From: Brachybacterium subflavum
GTDB taxonomy: Bacteria > Actinomycetota > Actinomycetes > Actinomycetales > Dermabacteraceae
Direction: 5' to 3'
DNA length: 64,000 nt
Assembly: GCF_009299795.1 (NCBI RefSeq)
Contig: NZ_VIGP01000005.1
Span: 62,001-126,000, forward strand
Part shown: one piece after another, positions 35,797 to 43,134 of the stretch
How the letters are laid out: each line of letters opens with the position of its first letter
Position numbering within the stretch: the stretch's first letter is position 1
The notes under the pieces: model-generated
Told to the model about the DNA's origin: nothing
The model's database searches: none
The model's input: the letters and a program-made list of their open reading frames with translations, nothing else
Position numbers and translations under genes: made by a program

Positions 35797-36801
35797 TCAG
35801 ACCCGCACGCGCTGCGGGGACGGGGCGTGGGCCGAGCGGGCGAGGCCCTCGCCCATGCGCAGGCCCTGGCGCCGGTCGATCGCGTCGCACAGCAGCACGG
35901 TCAGCAGGAGCACGGCGATCCCCCACGGGGCGATCGAGGCGCCCTGACCGGGGAACACGGGAGCTCCGAAGGGCGAGAGCAGGCCGCTGAGCCCGAAGGT
36001 GCCCAGCTGCAGGAGGATCGGCAGCTCGAGGCCCCCGCTCTTCCAGGCCAGGATCCCGCTGCACAGCGAGATGAGGGCGGCACCGGCGAGAGCGCCCGCG
36101 TCGGCCCCGAAGCCGCGGCCGATCAGCGAGAGCGGCACGGGCAGCACGATCGCCCAGAAGGGGCTGCGCAGCCAGGTGCCGACGGCCTGCTGGCCGATCC
36201 CGCGGAACACGAGCTCCTCGCCCACGGCGCGCAGGGGCGCGAGCAGCATGGTCAGCACGAGCACGCCGACGATCGCCCCGCCGCTCCCCCGCGGCCCCAG
36301 CTGCGCGGGCCCGGTGCCCACGAGCATGCCCGCGACGGCCGCGAGGGCGAGCACCGGGAGCATGCGCACCGCGCCCCAGGCCAGCACGTCGCGGCGGAAG
36401 CGACCCGCGACCGACCACAGCGTGCGCACCGGTCGCCAGCCGCCGAGGCGCACGCCCAGCAGCGCCGCGGGCACCGCGAAGGCACCGAGCGCGAGGGCGA
36501 CGAAGACGCTCAGCGGGCTGGCCGGATCGCCCTGGCTGCGGCCGATCTCCATCGGATCGACGCCCGGGAGGATCGCGAGCACGGTCACCGTGCCCACCAG
36601 CACGAGGTAGGCGAAGACGATCTGCGCGACGCCCGCGGCCAGCGCGGTCAGCAGCGGGCGGAACCAGCGCGCCCATTCGGGCCGCAGGTGCGCGAGGCGG
36701 TGAAAGGGCAGGCCGGTCGACGGGACGGCCGCCGGTTCGGGCGACGGTGCGGCCGCCGGTTCGGGCGACAGGGCGGCCGACGGCGCGGGCGCGTCCGGCA
36801 C
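35797..36801 (-). CDS. CPBP-family intramembrane protein lacking the catalytic histidines
   Basis: 334 residues from the GTG at 36801 (GTG 36858 would overlap the upstream gene). An Ala/Pro-rich head with SPEPAAxP repeats is followed by about eight helices. Motif 1 of the Abi/CPBP proteases is present: LRAVGEELVFRGIGQQ (EExxFRG). Motif 2 (FxxxH) should lie in PFWAIVLPVPLSLIG and motif 3 (HxxxN/D) in LELPILLQLGTFG, and neither has a His; the second position is Gln. The protein may therefore be a non-proteolytic relative or act as a membrane scaffold. It follows the amidotransferase gene by 16 bp on the same strand, likely an operon. Confidence 0.7.
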   Translation of the reverse strand: MPDAPAPSAALSPEPAAAPSPEPAAVPSTGLPFHRLAHLRPEWARWFRPLLTALAAGVAQIVFAYLVLVGTVTVLAILPGVDPMEIGRSQGDPASPLSVFVALALGAFAVPAALLGVRLGGWRPVRTLWSVAGRFRRDVLAWGAVRMLPVLALAAVAGMLVGTGPAQLGPRGSGGAIVGVLVLTMLLAPLRAVGEELVFRGIGQQAVGTWLRSPFWAIVLPVPLSLIGRGFGADAGALAGAALISLCSGILAWKSGGLELPILLQLGTFGLSGLLSPFGAPVFPGQGASIAPWGIAVLLLTVLLCDAIDRRQGLRMGEGLARSAHAPSPQRVRV

Positions 36802-36817
36802 TGCCCGGCAGCGCCCC

Positions 36818-37744
36818 TCAGGCGGCACGTCGCGACCCGGGGGCGGCGGACTTGGCACGGCGCTCGGCGCGCTCCTGCGCCTCGGCCGCGTGGGCCTGGG
36901 AGGCGGCCTCGCTGAGGCCGAGATCCTCGATGCCCAGGCGATGGGCCGGCTGCGGGAAGGGCATCTCGGAGGTGACCTCGCCGGTGGGGCGGACGTGCAG
37001 CAGCTCGCCGTCGGCCAGCAGGCGCCACTGGTCGGAGTCGTCCATGGGCTCGCTCGCGATCACCACCGAGCGCACGTCGCGCAGGTCGGCGCTGGTCGCG
37101 CGAAGGGTGTCGGAGGCCTGATGGAGGGCGTCGTCGTTCCTGCCGCCGGCAGGCCGGTCGCGCACCCACAGCTCGTTCGTCTCGGGCAGTCGCAGCGCGT
37201 ACAGGTGCTCGTCCCGTGCGGCGACGAGGTTCAGCGAGTAGACGGACACGTGCTCGAGCACCCAGGCGATCGCGGCGATCAACCCCGCGTGCAGGTCCCC
37301 GTGGGCCGCCGAGGTCTCACCGGCGATGAGGGCGGCGAGCCACTCGCTGTCGGTCGCGCCCTCGACGAGGTGACCGGCGCCGAGCTCCCGCACGCGCCCG
37401 CGCAGCTCGTCCGTCACGCGCAGCACCCCGTTGTGGGCCACGATGATGCCCTCCATGAGGAACGGGTGCGTGTTCACCAGCTCGTTCGCCGTCCCGGAGG
37501 AGTTGCGCACGTGCGCGATCATCGCGCGGGAGCGCAGGTCCGAGGCGATCCGGGCGTAGCGGCTCGAGGAGTGCGCGGCCACCGGACGCTTCTGCACGTG
37601 CGGCGCGCCCTCGTCGTCGAACCATCCGATCCCGGTGCCGTCGGCGTTGAACTGGGACTGGTGCGCGAGGCTGTACGGCGCGTCGAGCAGCCAGAAGCGC
37701 GCGGTGACGGGGCGGTCGGCGTGGAGAGCGAAGAGGCGGCACAT
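36818..37744 (-). CDS. Class II glutamine amidotransferase (YafJ/EgtC-like)
   Basis: 308 residues. Begins MCRLFALHADRP, so after Met removal Cys2 is the N-terminal nucleophile, the defining feature of Ntn-type glutaminases. HQSQFNADGTGIGWFDDEG, AMIAHVRNSSGTANELVNTHPF, GIIVAHNGVL and EGATDSEWLAALI are the expected glutamine-site blocks. Members hydrolyse gamma-glutamyl amide or peptide bonds; EgtC works on ergothioneine intermediates, but no other egt genes are here, so the substrate stays open. The last 30 residues are a charged Ala/Arg tail. First gene of a two-gene unit with the CPBP protein. Confidence 0.85.
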   Translation of the reverse strand: MCRLFALHADRPVTARFWLLDAPYSLAHQSQFNADGTGIGWFDDEGAPHVQKRPVAAHSSSRYARIASDLRSRAMIAHVRNSSGTANELVNTHPFLMEGIIVAHNGVLRVTDELRGRVRELGAGHLVEGATDSEWLAALIAGETSAAHGDLHAGLIAAIAWVLEHVSVYSLNLVAARDEHLYALRLPETNELWVRDRPAGGRNDDALHQASDTLRATSADLRDVRSVVIASEPMDDSDQWRLLADGELLHVRPTGEVTSEMPFPQPAHRLGIEDLGLSEAASQAHAAEAQERAERRAKSAAPGSRRAA

Positions 37745-37916
37745 GGTCCTCCCACTGTAAGGCGGTGGCGCGCGGGCCGTCCGGGCAGTGTGATCCGCGG
37801 ACCCGGGCGCCGCGGGAGTAGCCTGCGTCACGTCCACGGCCGCTCCGGCCGACGCGACGCTCGCATCCGGGCGCCCGCCGACCGTCGTCGCCGATCGCAC
37901 GTGAACAGGGGGACGC

Positions 37917-39443
37917 ATGTCCGAGACAGCACAGCCTGCGCCGCACGGCGCAGCGCCGGGAGCCGGTGCCGCACGGGGCCGACCGTCGTTCCAGGCGGTG
38001 CGCAGCCTGATCCCGGCCCGCATGGACCGCCTGCCCTGGGCCCGCTTCCACACCCTGGTGATCGTGGGGCTGGGCGCAGCATGGATCCTCGACGGCATCG
38101 AGGTGCAGATCGTCGCGGCCAACGGCTTCGCCGCCGACCTGGGCATGAGCAACGAGCAGATCACCGCCTCGGCGACCTTCTACCTGTTCGGCCAGGTGCT
38201 CGGCTCGCTCGTGTTCGGTCGGCTCACCGACCGCATCGGACGCAAGAAGCTGTTCGCCCTCACCCTCGCGGTCTACCTCGCGGGCTCCGCGCTCGCGGGC
38301 CTGTCGTTCTCCATGTGGTTCTTCTACCTGTGCCGGTTCATCGCCGGCGCCGGCATCGGCGGCGAGTACTCGGCGATCAACTCCGCGATCGACGAGCTGA
38401 TCCCCGCGAAGTACCGCGGACGCGTGGACCTCGCCGTGAACGGCACCTACTGGGCGGGCGTCGCCCTGGGGGCCGCCTCGACGATCTTCCTGCTCGACCC
38501 CGAGCTCGTGAACGAGCACTGGGGCTGGAGGATCGGCTTCTTCATCGGCCCCGTGCTCGGACTCATCCTGATCCTCATGCGCCGGGCGATCCCCGAGTCG
38601 CCCCGCTGGATGCTCACCCACGGCCGCGGCGAGGAGGCCGAGCAGATCATCGGCGGCATCGAGGAGCGGGTCCACGACAGCGGGCACGAGCTCGGCGAGG
38701 TCGACGAGTCCCGCGCGATCACCGTGAAGCCCGAGGAGCGCCTGCCCTTCCGGGAGGTCGCGCACGTCTTCTTCAAGGTCTAACCGGGCCGCACCGTGCT
38801 GGGCGTGACCCTCATGGTCACCCAGTCGTTCCTGTACAACGCCATCTTCTTCACCTACGCGATCGTCCTCGAGCAGTTCTACGGTGTCGCGAAGGACGCG
38901 GCGGGGCTCTACATGATCCCGTTCGCCATCGGGAACCTGCTGGGGCCGCTGCTGCTGGGGCCGCTGTTCGACACGATCGGCCGACGCCGCATGATCTTCG
39001 GGACCTACGGACTCGCCGCGGTGATCCTCACGGCCTCGGCGATCGCGTTCTCGGCCGACCTGCTGACGGCCACGACGCACACCGTGTTCTGGTGCGTCGC
39101 GTTCTTCTTCGCGAGCGCCGGCGCCTCCTCCGCCTACCTGACGGTCTCCGAGGTGTTCCCGCTCGAGGTGCGCGGTCAGGCGATCAGCTACTTCTTCTCC
39201 ATCGCCCAGATCGCGGGCGCGATCGCCCCGCTCATCTACGGGGCGCTGATCGGCGACGGCTCCTCGCGCGGGCCGCTCGTCATCGGCTACATCGGCGGCA
39301 GCCTGATCATGCTGATCGGCGGCATCGTGGCTCTGGTCCTCGGCGTCGACGCCGAGCGCAAGGGCCTCGAGGACGTCGCAGATCCGCTCAGCAAGCGCAA
39401 TGCGGAGTCCGAGGACCACGGCGAGCAGGAGGCGACGGCATGA
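37917..39443 (+). pseudogene. MFS transporter (metabolite:H+ symporter type) interrupted by an in-frame TAA
   Basis: Reading from ATG 37917, a 288-residue N-half covers TM1-6 with FGRLTDRIGRKKLF (motif A), AGAGIGGEYSAINSAIDELIP and RAIPESPRWMLTHGRGEEAEQ, ending REVAHVFFKV. TAA follows at 38781-38783, and the same frame continues with PGRTVLGVTLMVTQSFLYNAIFFTYAIVL through TM7-12 (PLFDTIGRRRMIFGTYG, VSEVFPLEVRGQAISYFFSIAQIAGAIAP) to 39443. Full length would be 508 residues, normal for the family. Relatives tend to have Tyr at this point, so TAC to TAA is the likely change. The stop falls in the central cytoplasmic loop, so two six-helix halves could in principle assemble; the second half could start at GTG 38796, but no ribosome site is seen. 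A sequencing error is also possible. Confidence 0.8.
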
Positions 39444-40012
39444 GCACGAAGGCAACGGAGACGATGGGCGGCGCGGCGGAGGAGGCCGGCGGCGCAGGGG
39501 TCCAGACGGCCGACGGCGGCGCAGCTGCCCCGACGGCCGACGGCGGCGAGGGCCGCGGCCCGATCCTCGTGGGCGTGAGCGCCACGTCCGGATCGCCCGC
39601 CGCTCTGCGCTGGGCGCTCGAGCAGGCCCGCCTGCAGTCCCTGCCGCTGCTGGCCCTGCGCGCATATCGCGTGCCGACGACGGCCGCCGGGACCGTGCGC
39701 CCCACGCCCTCGCGGGTCGCCGACAGTGAGGACCCGCTGCGCAGCGCAGCCCTGGAGACCCTGGAGGGAGACGTGCGCCGGGCGCTCGGAGCGTCGGCCG
39801 ACGAGGTCGAGCTGCGGGCCGTGCGCGGCTCGCGGCGCCGCGTGCTCCTGGACGCGAGCGCAGGCGCGAGCATGCTGGTCATCGACGCGCCGCGCCGACG
39901 CGAGGTGCGCAGCGACCCCACCTTCGCCGCGCAGCTCGTGCACCGGGCGCTGTGCCCGGTGGTGATCATGCCGGGACCGCTCGCACGGGACGCGGCGCGG
40001 CAGGGCGGCTGA
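39440..40012 (+). CDS. Universal stress protein (UspA) family
   Basis: 190 residues. A Gly/Ala-rich head with ADGG repeats (residues 1-38) precedes the Usp fold: GPILVGVSATSGSPAALRWALEQARLQSLPLLALRAYRVP, a linker, LETLEGDVRRALG, then ASAGASMLVIDAPRR and LVHRALCPVVIMPG. The ATP-binding G2xG9xG(S/T) loop is weak, so nucleotide binding is uncertain. The ATG overlaps the transporter stop by four bases, so it was built to be co-translated with the now interrupted MFS gene; transporter-UspA pairs are common in actinobacteria. Confidence 0.8.
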   Translation: MSTKATETMGGAAEEAGGAGVQTADGGAAAPTADGGEGRGPILVGVSATSGSPAALRWALEQARLQSLPLLALRAYRVPTTAAGTVRPTPSRVADSEDPLRSAALETLEGDVRRALGASADEVELRAVRGSRRRVLLDASAGASMLVIDAPRRREVRSDPTFAAQLVHRALCPVVIMPGPLARDAARQGG

Positions 40013-40035
40013 GCGTCCGCGCCGTCCTCCGCCGT

Positions 40036-40101
40036 CCGCCTCTCACCCGTCGGCCTCTCACCCGTCGGCCCCTCATCCGTCGGCCCCTCGTCCCTTCGGC
40101 C
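40036..40101. repeat. Four imperfect 15-bp tandem repeats
   Basis: Units of the type CCTCTCACCCGTCGG, drifting to CCCTCATCCGTCGG and CCCTCGTCCCTTCGG, between the UspA gene and the histidine kinase gene, just upstream of a TACGAT -10-like box. Confidence 0.55.
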
Positions 40102-40141
40102 GATCCGCCCGTTCGTGGCCGATTCCTACGATGGGGCGGTG

Positions 40142-41545
40142 ATGTCCCCGTCCCCTCCTGCACCCGCCCCCTGCGAGGCGAGCTCTCCCCGCCCCTGGGT
40201 GCGGCGCCTCGCGGAGCTCGGCCGGATGCTGCTGGTCTCGCTCGTGTGCCTCGTGGTCGGGGCGATCGTGCTCCTCCTCCTCACCATCGCCTACTGGGAC
40301 GAGTACGGGGACGTCCTCCCGCCCCGGTTCAGCCTGCTGCTCACCATCGACATCGGCATCGGCCTGCTCGCGAACCTCGCCGCCGGGCCCATGCGCCGGG
40401 CCGGCCTGTGGAACCTGCTGCTGGTGGTCCCCGGCGCCCTCAGCGGCTCGTCCCTGCCCGCCTCCGCGGTCGCGCTCGCGCGGCTGGGCGCGCGCAGGGA
40501 CTGGCGCGTGGATGCGAGCGGCCTGGGCGTATGCGCCGTCGCCGCGCTCGCCTCGGGCGTCCTGAACCGCTGGGCGGACGGCGACTGGTCGCCCACCCTG
40601 CTCATCGAGGTGCTGCTGAGCGTCGTCTTCGCCGCCGCCTCGCTGCTGTGGGGCCGGGTGCGCGGCACCCGCCTCGCCCTGATCTCGTCCCTGCGCAGCC
40701 AGGCCGCGACCGCCCAGCGGGAGCGCGCCGCCGTCGAACGCGAGCACGAGGCCCTCGAGCGCGAGCACCGCGCCCTGGTCGCCCAGGCGGAGTCCGAGCA
40801 GCGCGCCGCGATCGCCCGGGACATGCACGACAGCCTCTCCCACCATCTCTCCCTGATCGCGATGCACGCCGGCGCGCTCGCCTATCGCCGGGATATGCCG
40901 CCCGAGAAGATGCGCGAGGTCGCGGACACGATCCGCGGCGACGCCCGTGCGGCGAACACCGAGCTGCGCGACGTGCTCAGCGCCCTGCGCGAGGATCCGG
41001 CCGAACCGCTGCCCACACCCGGGAGCATCGACGACCTGGTCGAGGCGGCCCGCGCCGAGGGACAGGACGTCCGCCTGCACTGGGAGGGCATCGGTGCCGG
41101 GGATCTCGAGTCCGCCGGCTCCGCGACCGTGGTGACGCTCGTGAGGATCACCCGCGAGCTGCTGACCAATGCCCGCAAGCACGCGCCCGGTGCACGGCTC
41201 GACCTGCAGATCGTCCGGGACCAAGATGATCTCCGGATGTCGGCGAGCAACCCCGTGCCGGCGTCGGACGCCGCGGACAGCGAGCTCGGCACCGGACTGG
41301 GCCTGACCGGCGTGCGCGAGCGGGTGCGGCTGCTCGGAGGCACGTTCCGCGCCGATGTGCGGGACGGCGCGCAGGACGGCGAGCACGACGATCCACGGGA
41401 CGACACGCACGTCCGCCGGCGGGACGGCACGCACGTCCGCCCGCAGGACGGCACGCACATCGGCCGGCCGGACGATCCGCTGGCCAGTCCGCAGAACGCT
41501 CAGACTTTCGAGGTGGAGGTGCGCCTGCCATGGAGGACGCGATGA
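40142..41545 (+). CDS. Two-component sensor histidine kinase (HisKA_3 / NarL-type partner)
   Basis: 467 residues from ATG 40142; TACGAT ends nine bases upstream, which suggests a leaderless transcript, and GTG 40115 is a less likely start. Five or six helices fill residues about 20-175. A coiled coil (ERAAVEREHEALEREHRALVAQAESEQ) leads to the phospho-acceptor block AIARDMHDSLSHHLSLIAMHAG with the His in DMHDS. The ATPase part has VRITRELLTNARKHAPG (N box) and ELGTGLGLTGVRERVRLLGG (G box). Between the G box and the final strand (TFEVEVRLPW) lies an odd insert of about 45 residues made of DGTHVRPQ-type repeats. It is coupled by ATGA to its response regulator gene. The signal is unknown; the helices form a short extracellular face. 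Confidence 0.88.
   Translation: MSPSPPAPAPCEASSPRPWVRRLAELGRMLLVSLVCLVVGAIVLLLLTIAYWDEYGDVLPPRFSLLLTIDIGIGLLANLAAGPMRRAGLWNLLLVVPGALSGSSLPASAVALARLGARRDWRVDASGLGVCAVAALASGVLNRWADGDWSPTLLIEVLLSVVFAAASLLWGRVRGTRLALISSLRSQAATAQRERAAVEREHEALEREHRALVAQAESEQRAAIARDMHDSLSHHLSLIAMHAGALAYRRDMPPEKMREVADTIRGDARAANTELRDVLSALREDPAEPLPTPGSIDDLVEAARAEGQDVRLHWEGIGAGDLESAGSATVVTLVRITRELLTNARKHAPGARLDLQIVRDQDDLRMSASNPVPASDAADSELGTGLGLTGVRERVRLLGGTFRADVRDGAQDGEHDDPRDDTHVRRRDGTHVRPQDGTHIGRPDDPLASPQNAQTFEVEVRLPWRTR
41399..41470. repeat. Three 24-bp tandem repeats inside the histidine kinase gene
   Basis: Units at 41399-41422, 41423-41446 and 41447-41470 share GACGGCACGCACGTCCGCC-like sequence. They encode 8-residue repeats in the loop before the last beta strand of the ATPase domain; 12-bp half-like units precede them. 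Confidence 0.7.
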
Positions 41546-42285
41546 CGCCTGATGCCCCGCAGACCCGCGTGCTGCTCGTGGACGACGAGCAGCTCATGCG
41601 CGCCGGGCTGCGCCTCATGATCGACGGGGCCGACGGCATCTCCGTCGTCGGCGAGGCCTCCGACGGAGCAGAGGCCCTCGAGCGCTGCGCCGAGCTCGAC
41701 CCGGACGTGGTGCTGATGGACATCCGGATGCCGCGCATGGACGGGATCGAGGCGACCCGCGCGCTCCGCGAGCGCGACGTGAGGGCCGGCGTCGTGGTCC
41801 TCACGGCCTTCGACACCGACACCTTCCTCCTCGATGCGCTGCGCGCCGGCGCCATGTCGTTCCTGCTCAAGGACTCTCCGCCCGAGCAGGTCGTCCAGTC
41901 CATCCACGAGGCCGCGCGCGGCGACGCCCGCTTCTCCCCCGCTGTGCTCCGACGTCTGGTCCGCCTCGCCTCCGCGCACGACGAGGCGGCGACCGCCCCG
42001 TCCGGGGACGTTGCGACGACCGACCCCGCGCACGGCGGACCGACGGCCACCGCCGACGGCGCAGGCGCCGGCGCGGTGGCGGGCCCGCCCCAAGGCCTCA
42101 CCGAGCGCGAGTGGGAGGTCGCCGGTCTGGTGGCGCAGGGGCTGACCAACTCGGAGATCGCCGACGCCCTGTTCCTCTCGCTGCCCACCATCAAGACGCA
42201 CATCGGGCACCTGTTCGAGAAGCTGCTCGTCACCAACCGCGTGCAGCTCGCGATCCGCGTCCTCGAGATCCACGGCCAGGCCTGA
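41542..42285 (+). CDS. NarL/FixJ-family response regulator
   Basis: 247 residues from ATG 41542, which overlaps the kinase stop (ATGA) and has GGAGG five bases upstream; ATG 41530 is less favoured. Receiver: VLLVDDEQLMRAGLRLMI (acidic pair), PDVVLMDIRMPRMDG (phospho-Asp), VVVLTAF (Thr) and SFLLKDSPPEQ (Lys). A Thr/Ala/Gly-rich linker of about 45 residues, longer than usual, joins a LuxR helix-turn-helix: LTEREWEVAGLVAQGLTNSEIADALFLSLPTIKTHIGHLFEKL. Target genes are unknown. Confidence 0.92.
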   Translation: MTPDAPQTRVLLVDDEQLMRAGLRLMIDGADGISVVGEASDGAEALERCAELDPDVVLMDIRMPRMDGIEATRALRERDVRAGVVVLTAFDTDTFLLDALRAGAMSFLLKDSPPEQVVQSIHEAARGDARFSPAVLRRLVRLASAHDEAATAPSGDVATTDPAHGGPTATADGAGAGAVAGPPQGLTEREWEVAGLVAQGLTNSEIADALFLSLPTIKTHIGHLFEKLLVTNRVQLAIRVLEIHGQA

Positions 42286-42351
42286 GCGGAGCCGGCTCTC
42301 TCCCCGGCCGTCGGCCGTCGAGCGTCGGGCATCGGGCATCGGCCGTCGAGC

Positions 42352-42385
42352 GGCGGGCGGCGGGCGGCGGGCGGCGGGCGGCGGC
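42352..42385. repeat. GGCGGGC heptamer microsatellite
   Basis: Four full GGCGGGC units plus a partial one, directly after a run of near-repeats of the GGCCGTCGAGC/GGGCATC type (42305-42350), between the response regulator and a small membrane protein. Confidence 0.6.
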
Positions 42386-42461
42386 ATCATCACCCCCGCT
42401 GGCCCCGGACCGGCCCCGGCACCGGTAGGCTCGCCGCGAACCGACACCGGGAGCCGCAGAC

Positions 42462-42704
42462 GTGAAGTACCTGGCCATCGCCCTGATCCTGGGCCTGCTC
42501 GCCCTGCGCCTGCTGCGCGGGCGCTGGGGCTCGCGTTTCCTCGGCGTCTCGGGCCGCGTGCTCGACATCGTCTACGTGGCGGCGCTCGTGATCGCCGGTG
42601 TCGCCGCCGTCGCCACGAAGTACTGGCTGCTTCTCGCGCTCGTGGTGGTGCTGCTCGTGCTGCGCGTCGTCGAGGCGGTGCGCGCCCGGCGCCCGCGGCG
42701 GTGA
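42462..42704 (+). CDS. Small membrane protein of unknown function
   Basis: 80 residues starting at GTG: a first hydrophobic segment YLAIALILGLLALRLLRG, a short loop with Arg/Gly, then two close hydrophobic segments (VLDIVYVAALVIAGVAAVA and YWLLLALVVVLLVLRVVEAV) and an Arg-rich tail RARRPRR, which should stay inside. I do not recognise a family. TAGGCT lies about 35 bases upstream as a possible -10. The hydrophobic pattern and codon use look real, and it follows the two-component system on the same strand after 176 bp of simple repeats. Confidence 0.6.
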   Translation: MKYLAIALILGLLALRLLRGRWGSRFLGVSGRVLDIVYVAALVIAGVAAVATKYWLLLALVVVLLVLRVVEAVRARRPRR

Positions 42705-42707
42705 GAC

Positions 42708-42947
42708 GCGCCATCGGCGTCGGCACGTCACGCACCATCGGTGTTGGTCCGTCACACACCATCGGTGGCGGTCCGTCACACACCATCGATGTTGGTCCGT
42801 CACACACCATCGGTGGCGGTCCGTCACACACCATCGATGTTGGTCCGTCACACACCATCGGTGGCGGTCCGTCACACACCATCGATGTTGGTCCGTCACA
42901 CACCATCGGTGGCGGTCCGTCACGCACCATCGGTGGCGGCATGTCAC
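42708..42947. repeat. Ten-unit 24-bp tandem repeat array with alternating unit types
   Basis: Ten head-to-tail 24-bp units with the core CACCATCGGTGGCGGTCCGT. Units 3-8 alternate strictly between a GGTGGCGG type and a GATGTTGG type, making a 48-bp higher-order repeat; the first two and last units are diverged. Because 24 is a multiple of three, frames stay open: a GTG overlapping the upstream stop codon (42701) reads GPSHTIGG/GPSHTIDV repeats to 43042. There are no spacers, so this is not CRISPR. It lies between a small membrane protein gene and a hairpin. Confidence 0.85.
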
Positions 42948-42960
42948 GCACCGGCCTCCA

Positions 42961-42996
42961 CGCGACATCCGTGCAATATTTCGCATGGATGTCGCG
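42961..42996. terminator. Hairpin between convergent genes
   Basis: 14-bp arms beginning CGCGACATCC with one G-U-type pair and an 8-nt A/T-rich loop (AATATTTC). It lies just after the 24-bp array and before the 3' end of the convergent GT2-GtrA gene, a fitting place for a two-way terminator. Confidence 0.65.
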
Positions 42997-43134
42997 TATA
43001 CGCCGATCGGTGACGGCACCCCGCCCCGCAGCCTCACTCTGAACCTCAGATCCAGCCACGCCCACGGCCCCGGCACCGGCTTCGCCCACGGCCCCGGCTC
43101 TGGCCTCGGCCCCGGCCCCGGCCCCGGCCCCGGA

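Noticed and set aside
34483..36083. Arg-rich short frames antisense to the LuxR and CPBP genes
   Set aside because: Composition typical of frame shadows; no ribosome sites or domains.
38781..38783. Programmed recoding (selenocysteine or read-through) at the transporter stop
   Set aside because: The codon is TAA, not TGA, and no stimulatory structure was noticed; mutation or sequencing error is simpler.
42708..42947. CRISPR array
   Set aside because: Units are directly adjacent with no unique spacers, and no cas genes are present.
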